From NCBI RefSeq assembly GCF_019059575.1, contig NW_024881505.1:186001-250000 (forward strand): a DNA stretch of 64,000 nt, written 5' to 3'. Positions 42,894 through 57,354 of this stretch are shown here, one piece after another. Position numbers and translations under genes: made by a program. The notes under the pieces are model-generated. The model was not told the DNA's origin. It ran no database searches and worked only from the letters and a program-made list of their open reading frames with translations. The first letter of the stretch is position 1. Each line of letters begins with the position of its first letter. Source of the stretch: Amphibalanus amphitrite. Its lineage: Eukaryota > Arthropoda > Thecostraca > Balanomorpha > Balanidae.

Positions 42894-43716
42894 ATGAAGC
42901 TGGTGAGTGACCTCCGAGCCCATGGCATACCGCACACATTCAAACAGTCGAGCTGTGAGCCATGTGAGAACCAAACCCCTGCGAGAACTGAGATTGTGAA
43001 GCATTTCTGAATGGAAGCCTTCGGCTAGAATAGTCATAGTAAATGGTCGTTTTGGTTTCGGCTTTCTTTCGCTTCATGAAAGGTACATTTACATTGTACC
43101 ATTTTCGCTTGCCTGCCTTTCAAATGGTGACATCACTTTTGAACTGTTCGTCTCCAAGTCTCGTCGATGTGCCGATATTTGAACAAATTGGCAATTAGTT
43201 ACTCCCTTTGCAAGCTGCCAGAAAACAGCAATGAGGAACTATTTCTCTGATGGGAATGTGACTGTCTCGTCGTCCATTCACGCCCCAGTACTGCGGACTG
43301 CAGATTGTTGTTCAAGTAACCACCAGTTCAAGTACCTCTCAGCTCTATGCCACCCACGTGCTTGTGCTGCCGTATTCTCACTACCCGCTGTCTGACCTGT
43401 CCACCAGGTGATCCTCTGCCTGTGCGTGGCCGCGGCCGTGGCGAGGCCCCAGGACACCCCGCCGGCGGAGCTTCTGCGGCTGGACAGCACCCAGAACGAG
43501 GACGGCTCCTTCCAGTACGCCTTCGAGACCAGCGACCCCATCACCGTCGAGGCCGCCGGACAGGCCAAGCAGATTGGAGAGGAGATCGGTGTCGTCATGC
43601 AGGGCTCCTACAGCTTCGAGACCCCTGATGGTCAGACAATCACCATCAACTGGGTGGCCGACGAGAACGGCTTCCAGCCGCAGGGCGATGCCATCCCGGT
43701 GGCTCCGGCGGTTTAA
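42894..43716 (+). CDS. RR-1 cuticle protein, diverged paralogue (two exons, 105 aa)
   Basis: Exon 1 is 42894-42902 (M-K-L, donor GTGAGT); exon 2 is 43408-43716 after CCACCAG (intron 505 bp, phase 0). Signal peptide MKLVILCLCVAAAVAR. A very short linker (PQDTPPAELLRLDST) precedes the RR-1 domain: NEDGSFQYAFETSDPITVEA, QGSYSF, WVADENGFQP. It ends PVAPAV. The DGSFQYAFET and TVEAAGQAKQ variants, and its own codon choices (GCCAAGCAGATTGG where the others have CCCAAACAAATCGG), set it apart from the homogenised group. Predicted secreted chitin-binding protein. Confidence 0.92.
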
Positions 43717-44654
43717 ACGTGATAATTCATTGGCGCCGACTCACTGATCCATTCCGACCCCGCACGGTTCGTCCATGTTCATTTAGTTGTTTTCATTTTA
43801 TTGTATATTGCACATGTTCGCTGCCGAATACATACATCGCGGCCACATGAAGCGTGTGAAACCGACACGGGGATGAGCCAGAGTAGGACTGGCCTCGAAC
43901 AAGGCACTGAGCAGTGAAGGCCTGCTCACTGAGCAGCGATCCAGATGTGCTGGTCCTAAGGATAGTGAGCACAGCTGGAGTATGCACTGTTGCACTGTTC
44001 ACTTTAGCAGCTATATTCTGTTGTTGGCTTGTTTTAATTGTAAAAGCATTAAATTTAAAAGTTTTTTTTTTTGCTCATGAAGGCCTCATAACTCTGAAAC
44101 ATGCGACTTTCACCCTTTTTGCGTTACTGGGCTAGGTCCTTCTGGTCAATCAAACCATTTCAAAATAACTGGTTACTGGGATGAGAGAATGTGTGAAACA
44201 TTCGGCTGATATGTCTAACCGCTGGTAGCAGCTGAACCCATTCCGTGGGACAGGCACCCAGCGGATGGGCATGAGTGATTACCAACCATAAAAGCGCCAC
44301 TCCGTTGTAAGATTCCTTTCTAGGAGCTATCCTTACGTACCGCTTGCCTGATTGGCTATCAGCACGAGTTAGAATATCTTAAAAAATGGGATATCAAATC
44401 ATATTGTGTAAAAAGACTCGGATACTCTGCTACACTGAATGAATGAATGAATGAATGAACGTCATGTGGGAGGCGTAACACTGGAAATTCTAGTTTTCAA
44501 CTTTAAATCGCAAGGAATCGCACATAATTGTCCAACAGTTTCCCGTTAGCACTTTTCATGACTAAGCATTGGGCCCCATTTGCTTGAATTTGCTTGAAAC
44601 AAGAAGCATAGCGGATATTTCATTCGAAAGGTGAAAGCCAAACCAGGAAACAAA
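43717..44654. other. 3' flank and intergenic DNA
   Basis: Possible ATTAAA signal near 44049. An (AATG)n tract lies at about 44438-44458. No gene seen. Confidence 0.4.
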
Positions 44655-45485
44655 CTGAGGGCAGGGGGCGTTTTCACCCCCCTCAGGTTTTTCTTTGCAA
44701 ATATCTCAAAAACGGCAGCGCGTAACGCCGCCGTTTGTGGCACACCTCTTCATATATCTTTTACGCACAACTTACAGACCCAGGGCAATTAAGGTCAGGT
44801 CACCGTCACGTCAAGTGACCTGACCTCCTAAAAAGTTTCAATGTCCGCCATCTACACCGAGTGACCGATCGCTTTCAACATTTGTGGTTGATGAGAGCAA
44901 CAGTATGTACAAAAAGTAGGTATGTCTCGGGATTTCGATATCGGTGACCTAAGGTCAGGTCAATTTTGCGACCTCACCATTATAAATCAATGGAAAAAAT
45001 TGAAATGCGCTTATTTTGGACGAACATCATTGTAAACACTTTCAAACATCTCATTACAAGTAAACATGACACACTGAACCGGAAAACGACACCCGCGGCC
45101 TCTCCTTATGTCCCTGAGGTCATCTCAGGTCGCAAATGTTGTCTAGTAGTTTTTCGCTAATTACTTCAGATAGAGGTATGCTAGAGCGATGGAAACGCCT
45201 TAGATGTGTTCGGCTCGACAATACGGATCGACTGATATGCAACATGACCTTTTCCGGTCAGGTCATGATCTGGACCCGAGGTCAAATTTTCTAATTGACC
45301 TTTCAAGGTCAGCTTATAGTTCATTCGAAGTGTCTCGACGAGAGAAACACGATGCTGGCAAAAAAAAATGTCGAGACCCTCTTGAGTCAAAAGTTATTGA
45401 AAAAGAGTATTTTTCGTAAAACGGCTATTTTTCAGTTTTTTGCCCTCTGGAGGCTAAACCGCTGGGCTGAGGTCAAATCTGATGA
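44655..45485 (+). repeat. TTAA-type MITE (E family), partial
   Basis: The hairpin GGGGGCGTTTTCACCCCC (44665-44682), the subterminal CGGCAGCGCGTAACGCCGCC and the interior align with 62670-63540. TTAA termini are lost on both sides. It contains ATATCGGTGACCTAAGGTCA, also in T5. Confidence 0.7.
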
Positions 45486-46479
45486 CAAGGAGGCAAATCC
45501 CGTCTTTGTCTTGGTTTCATGTTGCATCTAAGCACATAGGACGCGGTTGATAAGCTTTCTTGGCCAGGTGGGTGGATTTTGCATTGCAATGCGATGCAAG
45601 CAGCCTTCAGTTTGTTTGTCGCGAAGCTATTGAATACGCCACTCTTGCTTTCTATGAGGCGATCGGCTGCGATCAAGGATGTGTTCAATGTCTCCGCCAT
45701 TTACATGCGGTAACCTTGCTAACCTTTTACATAATGCATGCTACCAAATATGCACACCCTACATTCTGGACGGCAGCATTCAGGTCACGTTCATGCATTT
45801 GAACAGCCCATGATGTTGATTTTCTTGATCCCGTTTTATGAAGCTCCAACTTTAATTTACCCTCCTTCGTTACAGATGCTTTGTGAATAATTTGTTGAAA
45901 TATTTTTGAGGCATATATTGTAGCATTCAAACACATGTATTACATCAGCACGATTGTACCAATGAGCGCTCTGGACTGGCTCCAGCCGCCTGTGTGCCCG
46001 CGTTAGTGCAGACGGGGCCGCTCCTATCACAGCTGACGCGGCCTGAGACACGAACAGAGACACGAACAACGCGGAGAGACACGAACAACGCGCACATCAC
46101 AATACAAACGGACAAAACACGAACGTCCGACAACCTCACGAGTTACGCAACTCGCAGCTACGCGATACAAACGAAACACGACACAGACGGAGACGGAACA
46201 CGAACATCCGACCTCATCGAGACACTCGGCTCGGCACGGGGTGGCAGAGACGCCCGCCGACGCGTCACCAGCGCCGCCGCTGCGCCTCCACTGTCACCTG
46301 CCAGGGCCGAGATATTGTCCGGTGCGCCATGTATGTAATAAACTACACGGTCAGGGACTCATAAAAACAAAAACATCACACGTAATAAGATAATGCCCTG
46401 ACGCGGATCTCTGAGGTGCCCAGACATGCTGCGCCGGCAGCAGCCAATCTCCCACGGTAACTGACCTCCGGCCAGCCGC
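45486..46479. other. Intergenic with short imperfect repeats
   Basis: 46045-46200 has scattered GACACGAACAACGCG-like repeats. No gene recognised; this is the 3' flank of the next minus-strand gene. Confidence 0.35.
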
Positions 46480-47360
46480 CTACGACGGCAGGTGGTCGCC
46501 CTCCGCTTGGAAGCCGTTCTCGTCGGCCACCCAGGTGACGGTGTAGGTGACGCCGTCGTCACCGACGAAGCTGTACGATCCGCGCATCACGGTGCCGAAC
46601 TCCTCGCCGATCTGTCGCTGCTCTCCCCTCACGTCCACCGCCTGGCCGTCGGTCTGCTCGTAGCTGTAGGAGAAGGAGCCGTCGGGGTTCTGCACGTGGC
46701 TGGAAAGGAGCACCTCGACCGGCGGGTCCGGGGGCGAGTCTTCCTCGGCTACCGGCGAGCCCTCCTCGACCGCCGGCGAGCCCTCCTCGACGACCGGCGA
46801 GCCCTCCTCGACCGCCGGCGAGCCCTCCTCGACCGCCGGCCGGCCCGCGGCGGCGACCAGCAGCGCGGCGAGCAGCAGCTGAGGGTGGGAGGCGGTGGTC
46901 AGTGATCTGAGGAGGAATCCCAGGATAAGTAATCGGTAGGGAGGTGAAACACAGCTAGACACTGACATGGTGCGTTGTTTAGATAAGACACTCATCAAGT
47001 TCACTTTATACCTTGTGCTAAGATGCATTTGAGTGATAGCAGAACAAATTTTTCACTCCCGAGCGGTAAAGGAGCAGGGTAGTAAGCAAGCAAGATATCC
47101 TGAAAGGTTCTGATCACTTCGATGTGCCCAAAATGTTAGCACCTGTATGTTGAAGTTTTACTCTAATCGGAATTAACTGGAAGATAATGAGTTAGTTGCA
47201 AGTAAGATACGCTCTAAACCACTACGGACCGGTGACCTACATGCTATCAATGACATCTGCAATCGACCGAGTCCTAAAGAAAACAAGCACATCTACAACA
47301 CGCTTTACATCACTTTGTGATATTGAAACTTCAACCACAGCTCCTACTTACGAGTCTCAT
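46480..47360 (-). CDS. RR-1 cuticle protein with acidic heptad repeats (135 aa)
   Basis: Exon 2 is 46878-46480 after a CTCAG acceptor. The best first exon is 47360-47352 (M-R-L, donor GTAAGT), giving a 473-bp intron and phase 0 as in the other genes; the in-frame ATG at 47028 lacks that layout. Signal peptide MRLLLLAALLVAAAGR. Then come five heptads of the form (A/V)-(V/A)-E-E-(G/D)-S-P. The RR-1 domain follows: NPDGSFSYSYEQTDGQAVDV, GEQRQIGEEFGTVMRGSYSF, DDGVTYTVTWVADENGFQ, ending GDHLPS. This domain is nearer the general arthropod RR-1 consensus than the other eight. The acidic repeat could tune charge or calcium binding in the cuticle (inference). Confidence 0.85.
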
Positions 47361-47430
47361 GTCCGGGTGTCTGTGATGGTGCTGCTGATGCCCTGGGACC
47401 GACTGGTGTCCTCTCCACATCCTCCTGCGT

Positions 47431-47438
47431 TATATATA
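47431..47438 (-). promoter_or_regulatory. Probable TATA box of the gene at 46480-47360
   Basis: TATATATA, about 70 bases before the proposed ATG at 47360 on the minus strand. Confidence 0.5.
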
Positions 47439-47439
47439 G

Positions 47440-50630
<3,191 letters not shown>

Positions 50631-50678
50631 GGGAGAGAGAGAGAAGTGGAGAGGAGTGGGAAGGGACTTGATAGGGGC

Positions 50679-53600
50679 TGTAGCACGCTACATCTTGAAC
50701 ATTTAACGTAGTATCTTTTCGGCACGGCTCGGTCCGGCAGTCCCCCCCCCCCCTCGCAGTCCGGTCGTCACAGGCCTAGCCCTCCATTCACACACCCGTC
50801 GCTGCTACCGGGTGACGCACAGCTGAGCGGAGCGCTGCTGCTGCGCTCTCCTCCCCTCTCATTATTCACTAACCCCCCCCCCCAGTCACCAGGCCCGCCA
50901 TCCCCATTCAGCACTTTTCCCCAACTCCCTCAACGAGCACTGTCCGTGAGAATAGCCCGCAGTAGACACGTCTGCGAGAAGACGATGCCGGTCACATCAG
51001 TACGAACCGCTGAGGCACAGCTGAGTCAACAAGCTACGTCAGGACTGCGGCCGGCGGCGGCGGCGAGCGAGCACGTTAAGGTACTCTGTCACTTGTCACG
51101 TACTCTGTCAGGTACCACAACAGCTGCGCCGCGCTGAGTCCCACGGTGGGAATGGCACAACCAGAAAGATCCTACGGCAAGCAAAAACGCTGTAGTTCCA
51201 GAGGTCTTCGCAATGGGCAGCCGTTAAACTCTCATTACAACGCTCGCCTATGGAGACAGCTACCGCAGGATGAGCGATCCGAGCCTCCTCAAATAACGCT
51301 GGATCAGTAAGATATGTCAACAGATCATGGAGCAGTGTCAAGGATGGATGCCGGCTGGAGCACACAGCCTCCTTTGTCGGGCACAGCAACCCAGGGTGAG
51401 TGAACCTGGCAAAACAACCGGGTGACCGACCTCACAATGGCCTCATGAGGTAGTTCCAGAGATCTCCGCAGAGGAAGAAGGCGCTGACTTACGGCCACGC
51501 CCCGGTACGGTGGGCGGAGCAAGAGTGACGTCACAGGGGCGTTGGCGGCAGACGAAACGGAAGGAAACAAAAGTTTGAATAAAATGAAATTGAAGAATCA
51601 AAATTAAAACTCGAAAATCACAAACCTTTCGGGGATTGTTTTATGCCAGCGATTACTAAAATGATAAAGCACTCAACACGAAGACGATTCGACGGCCAAA
51701 AATTGCAGGCACAGAGGAGCAAGGTGACTAAACAGGACAGAGGGCGCCATCTTACGGCCCCACCCACCAGAAGAAGGCAGAGGAAGATGACGTCGCAAGG
51801 GCGTGGCAGTCACCCCTCCCCCCAACTATAAAAGGGTGCGCCACCCAACCAGAGGGAGAATCACAGTCGAGCAGCCGAGAGTCACAGTCTGCAGCCGGAG
51901 CCGGAGACGCCATCTGGAGGCCGCCGTCAGTCCGGGGTCACCCGCGAGAAGCCTCTTCAGTTCGAGTGATCAGAACCGAGGACAGCAGCCGACGCTTGTG
52001 ACCACACTGAGAAGCGGAAGCGCAGAGAAACTCCAGAATGTGAGTGTTGTTGAAAAGTCTGCTCAATCCCAATCCTTGACCCCCCCCCCCCTCTGCCCGG
52101 TTGCCGTGCCGTGACGACTGCCAAACATTTTCGGTTGCCATAAAATGCACTCTCAATTGGAATTGGAAAACTTAAATTACTTTGAGCTTATTGGTCCAGA
52201 CACCCTAGTAGCATATTAGGATCTGAATTTCGAAGTCATGTCAGAGTCGCCAGCAAACCGTTATTGTCAGTTGGAGTTCACGATTAGGCCCAGAGCGAGA
52301 GGCTAAAATTTGAATAAGCAGCTCATGGTCACGAACGTTGAGATTGATGACTGGATGTGTGACAGCGTTGAAATGTCTTTGTCTTCGGTCAAGCTGGTTC
52401 GTTCGATTTATTATGGGCGATGGCCAGGTGCGTTTTGAGGTTGGAACGTTTGTGAAATTAAGGGTTTAGATTCGTGCTGTACTCACTAAAAGTTGCATTG
52501 CGAAATCATTGGTAATATTGCTGTAGGAATTAATTGCGAAGTCGAAATCAATTATAGAACAGGTAAATACGGTTGAAAGGGAATGTAATGTTTTAAGGTG
52601 GCGACTGATTCATGCGATCGATCTATGAATATGGCTATGAGTTATGATTTCCGACAGATACGAATGCTTGAGCTTACGGCGGAATTTCTTCTGTTACTTA
52701 GGTGCAGAGTTGCGAGCAGTGGTTTGAGGTTGACGGTTTGACACTTAGCGACTTTAGATGGTCACTTTGCGTCATTGAAATTGCGAAATGTCGAGTAACA
52801 GGTAGATGTAGAATTGTTTGTGGTTAGAACTAATATGCGACTAATATAGGTGCCGATCGTTGTGCTTTTGTAGAATAAATACTAGAAAGGACCACCTTTG
52901 TTGGGGAACGATTAAATGGGACAGGAATTTAATTTAAAAAAAAACTTACGTTGAATGGAGCTGATGAGATGTCGAACAGGGAGATATTGCAGCGATATTT
53001 TACCAGATTCACACTCACTGACACATCCGGTGAATCCACCCGGCCAGAAGAGACAACACGCACGAGCACAGCACCGCGAGTGATGACGCGCCCATCGCGG
53101 CGTGGCCTTGACTGACTGTCGACGCGACGCCAGCCGGCGGCCAGTATCGTCGCTCTCGACGCGGGCGTTGAGCCGCCAGAGGGCGTAAAAAGCAGCCACA
53201 ACAGGGGCAGTGGGTTAGCCGTAATTGGGGCGCGGGCGGTAGGTGAAGGTCATTGTATATAGGAGCATGGTTAGTTGTGGAAAGTTGCAACGGGGTAAGA
53301 ACGTAAACAGTTAATGCATAATTTTAAATATGACATGCTATTTGATATTTAGGACTGCACTTCGTTTGATGCGCATTGTTTACTGCTAATAGGATGATTT
53401 AAAATAGATTCCCTATGAAAGGCTAGGGACCCTATGACAATATTCTGGCACTCTATAAAGATAATTTGTTTAGGTAACTAGTAGCCCATCAGAAGCTATC
53501 GAACGAGTTTCAAGGAGTCATTTCCGTTTGAGCATTCAGCAATTCACTATGATACGGTGGATCACAACCAGACGACAGATCGGTGCGTACTAATTGGTTC

Positions 53601-55403
53601 TAGATTATCTGATGAAATCAAGAGCGGTTCAAGGTCTGCTAGGATTGTTTACGAGAACTGATGATTAGGTTCACGCGTGCAGCAGCAATTAGGACTTGAG
53701 ATTACGATTAGATGCGTTTCTGTTATTCGCGTTCTTGAGAGTTAGCGCCAATAATTACTCCACCAATATTGGCACAGGGCATTGTGAGGCACAGACGGCT
53801 TGTTTGCCCGTCTCCTATGGCGTAGCGTTTACCAGCATGACCGTATGAGACACAGATGCACTTCTCTAAACCCACGTCCAGACCGGAATAATAAGAGGGA
53901 CACGCCGTCACGTACGCAGGGCATATGCACGTTTTCCGCCAGTGGTACCGGCCACTGTTAATTTTCCCGCTTAGGTAACACTGGGTGAGAAGGCAGTGAG
54001 AGGTTTCTACGGCAGGGGGAAGGGGAAGATTGGCACAGTGTGCAGTGGAGAGTAAGTTATGCCAAAGGCAAGAAGCCGAGGGTCAGGGGTGAGTCACCCA
54101 AAAGTGCGGATAAGGCGCGCCGTAGTGTCCCGAATAAGTCCTCATACTTATTTTGTAAAGGTACCTTAATCGGTACTGGACAGCCTCAGGGGAGGGAAGA
54201 ATGTACTCCAGGACACGTAAGGCCTTGAAGAGTAAATCCCATGGTTTAAGGAGAGTTCCTGAGGAGAGTTCCAGGATATGAACGGTGGTCCCTGGGTCGT
54301 GAACGGGAATGTTACACGCGGACCGGAAGAGGGCATAGGTAATCTCTCCCGGTAGAGAGATAAGTCGGATATAAATCGTGTATGTGTGTACCATAAGTCT
54401 ATCGGACGTGTAGTGAATCCCATAAATTAGTAGGGTGGATATTTGTGTATAATTATTCTGGACGGCCCTGCGATAAGTATCTTTGTCGCCGGTTAGCGGA
54501 GCATGCATATGGATTTCGGAAAGAGACATTTATCTCGCCGGGGAGACCATGGTTTGTAAGACGCCTAACACTATCGGAGGGAATTTCGGGGGCTACCAAT
54601 TAAATTTGGGTGAATACATGAAATGTGAACGTAATGCGAGCAAGGATGTGAGAATGATGACGCATGAATCTTAGAGTAAGGCCGATAGGAATTTGGTAGA
54701 ATTCGGTTATGGCAGTCGAACAAATGATTCTCGAGGGCAACTAAACTAGCAACGCTAATACGAACTAAGCGGGCAATTTTTGTAATGGGGAGGCCAGTGA
54801 TATAGGAATGGGTGACTGGACGAATGATCACATTCAATTAATCAATGTAATTACCACCCATATGTTTGGCAGTGGTCATCGGGACTTCGAATGCCCTGTC
54901 CTTCACCTGCCCAACTGTGCTGCAAACCCAGCTGATCGGATCCCTCTATCCCTAATCCGAGCAGTGAAGAAGCATCTCGTGCATCATGGTCTATACAATG
55001 AACAGAATCATCAAGCCTCCAATTTAAAAAGCATCTTCCATCAGATGTATTTGTACGCAAGGTGGATCTAGACTTACATCTTCTTCAGGTGGCTCTGTAT
55101 CTACATCTCTCCCAGGTGGACGTCAGTGAAGATCTCTATCAGGATATCTACATCTCTATCTCAGGATCTCATCTTCATCACTATCTGGATCCCTCTCTAT
55201 AGCTAACTCAAGATCTTTTCCAAGACTCTTCTCAAGCTCCCCTGTTCTACCAGCTCTACTATCGAGTTCAGTACAGCAGCAAATTGTTCTCTCTCTTCTG
55301 CTAAACCAGCCGAACAACAGCGGACTGCGGTGGTTGATGAACCGCAAAGAAGATGCAGCTCTTTTTATTCCTTCTTTCTTCTTTTCTTAATTCCCTCGCT
55401 ACA
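50679..55403 (+). repeat. 5' LTR of the giant-LTR element
   Basis: 4725 bp. It contains a TATA box, TATAAAAG at 51827-51834, and an initiator-like TCACAGTC at 51861-51868, so U3 is about 1.2 kb and the transcribed part of the LTR is unusually long. Open frames of 60-148 codons inside have no recognised domain. Confidence 0.88.
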
Positions 55404-57354
55404 AATGGCGCCCAACGTGGGGCTTTGATAATTCTCAAATTGTGAAGCTGGTAGACTGGCACAAGCCGCCGAACCCGAAGTTGATGAATTGAAAGTCAAC
55501 CGTATGGAGAAGAGGAAGAAGTTGAAGAATAGAGCAGGTGTTCGAAAATACTGGCAGCAGTGGAAATGAGCGTGCTGCAGGGGTCGACGTGAAGAAAGAG
55601 GATGAGCTAAAGAAAGCTGTGTGAAGATGATGAAGCTTATGATGATGGCTGATGACAGCGAAATTGAAGAATTGAGCAGGTGTTCGAAATACTGACAGTA
55701 GTGGAAATGAACGTGCTGCAGGGGTCGACGTGAAGGAAGAGGATGAGCTAAAGAAAGCTGTGTGAAGATGATTAAGCTTATGATGGTGGCTGATGAGAGG
55801 AAGCGGTCTTACGAATACTGAAAAGGACATAGAAGAAGTTGTTGAAGATAAGATAAGGAAATGAAGCTGTCTCATGAAACAAAGGATCAGACCAATACAG
55901 AAGTCAGACCGAAAATGAAACTTGACAATTGTTTGCAGCAGCATATCAATTCTTCTACGTTCTGCTGTACAACAAGTACAAGTCAAGGTCAGCTGATGTA
56001 TTGCAAAGGGAGCTCGAACTTTCTAGAGTATTGATGATAAGAGGACAGCAATATCAAAAGCAGAAGAGGAAGAAGAACAGGCGGAATGCTCGTGTTGTAA
56101 TGAATCAAAAACAAGCACGGTCGTCTTCACAACACAGCCGAGGCGATTATCATGTTGGTGAACGAGGAGAGGGTGCCAGGATGCTGCAAGACCAGCTGCC
56201 AAACGATCCATTGAGATGGGCTGCTGCAGAGATCACCCACCTGGGCTGCTGCAACGGCTGTCACCTGGTCCGCCGAAAGGTCGCTACCTGGGCTGCCACG
56301 GAGGTCACCTGTGCTGCCACGGAGGATGCATGCGCCCTCGCGGGCTGCCTCGGAGGTCACTCACCTGATCTGCCGCGGAAGTCGCCTACCTGAGCTGCCA
56401 CGGAGGAAGCATTGGTCTCGCGTGCTGCCTCGGAGGTCACTCACCTGATCTGCCGCGGAAGTCGCCTACCTGAGCTGCCACGGAGGAAGCATTGGTCTCG
56501 CGTGCTGCCTCGGAGGTCACTCACCTGAGCGGCCGCGGAAGTCGCCTACCTGAGCTGCCACGGAGGAAGCATTGGTCTCGCGTGCTGCCTCGGAGGTCAC
56601 TCACCTGAGCGGCCGCGGAAGTCGCCTACCTGAGCTGCCACGGAGGAAGCATTGGTCTCGCGTGCTGCCTCGGAGGTCACTCACCTGATCGGCCGCGGAA
56701 GTCGCCTACCTGAGCTGCCACGGAGGAAGCTTTGCCCTCGCGTGCTGCCCCGTGGGTCACTCAACTGAGCTGCCGCGGAAGTCGCCTACCTGAGCTGCCA
56801 CGGGGATGCATTGCCCTCGCGTGCTGCCGCGGGGGTCACCCACCTGAGCTGCCATGGAGGTCGCTCACCTGAGCTGCCACGGAGCCTGCCACCCGGACTG
56901 CCACGGAGGTGTCATCCACCTGGGCTGCCACGTAGGCTGCCCACACGGGCCGCCGTGCAAGCTGCCCACCCGGGCTGCCATGGAGGCCGCCACCCGGGCC
57001 GCCATGAAGGCTGCCCACCCGAGCTGCCATGGAGGCCGCCACCCGAACTGCTGTGGAGGCCGCCCATCTGGGCTGCCACAGAGGTCTTCACCCTCCTGAG
57101 AAGCCACTTACCGGACGGCCACCGTCGACATCGGGCTAACCAAAGTGGTTGGTGCCCGTGACCCGGATCTGGTGAACGACAAACTGAGGTGGGGACGAGG
57201 AACAACAGGTGCGTGTGTGTACTGTACTAGGTATGCGATGTCATGTTGTAGGCGTTGCGGAAGTTCTCATGGTTGTGTAGCTTTAGATGAGTAAGGGGTG
57301 TGACTTTTTTTGTATGAGTTGCGAGGACGCAACTAGGGTTGTTTGGACTGAAGA
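55404..57354 (+). repeat. Internal region of the giant-LTR element
   Basis: It begins with the primer-binding site and holds two tandem blocks: an approximately 142-bp unit present twice (about 55518-55800) and an exact 80-bp unit present about five times (56401-56800), followed by diverged GAGCTGCCACGGAGG-type repeats to 57095. One basic 154-codon frame (55929-56393) has no known domain. A good polypurine tract next to the 3' LTR was not obvious. Confidence 0.75.
55406..55423 (+). promoter_or_regulatory. Primer-binding site, tRNA-Lys type
   Basis: TGGCGCCCAACGTGGGGC starts two bases after the LTR end. It is the complement of GCCCCACGTTGGGCGCCA, which I recognise as the 3' end of animal tRNA-Lys(CUU) including CCA. 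Confidence 0.85.

Noticed and set aside
52912-54529. Duplicated open frames of 85-148 codons (also at 59597-61199) as paralogous host genes
   Set aside because: They are duplicated because they lie in the two LTRs; no domain, signal peptide or codon bias supports them.
56401-56800. CRISPR-like regular 80-bp repeat
   Set aside because: The repeats are head-to-tail without unique spacers, inside a eukaryotic LTR element.
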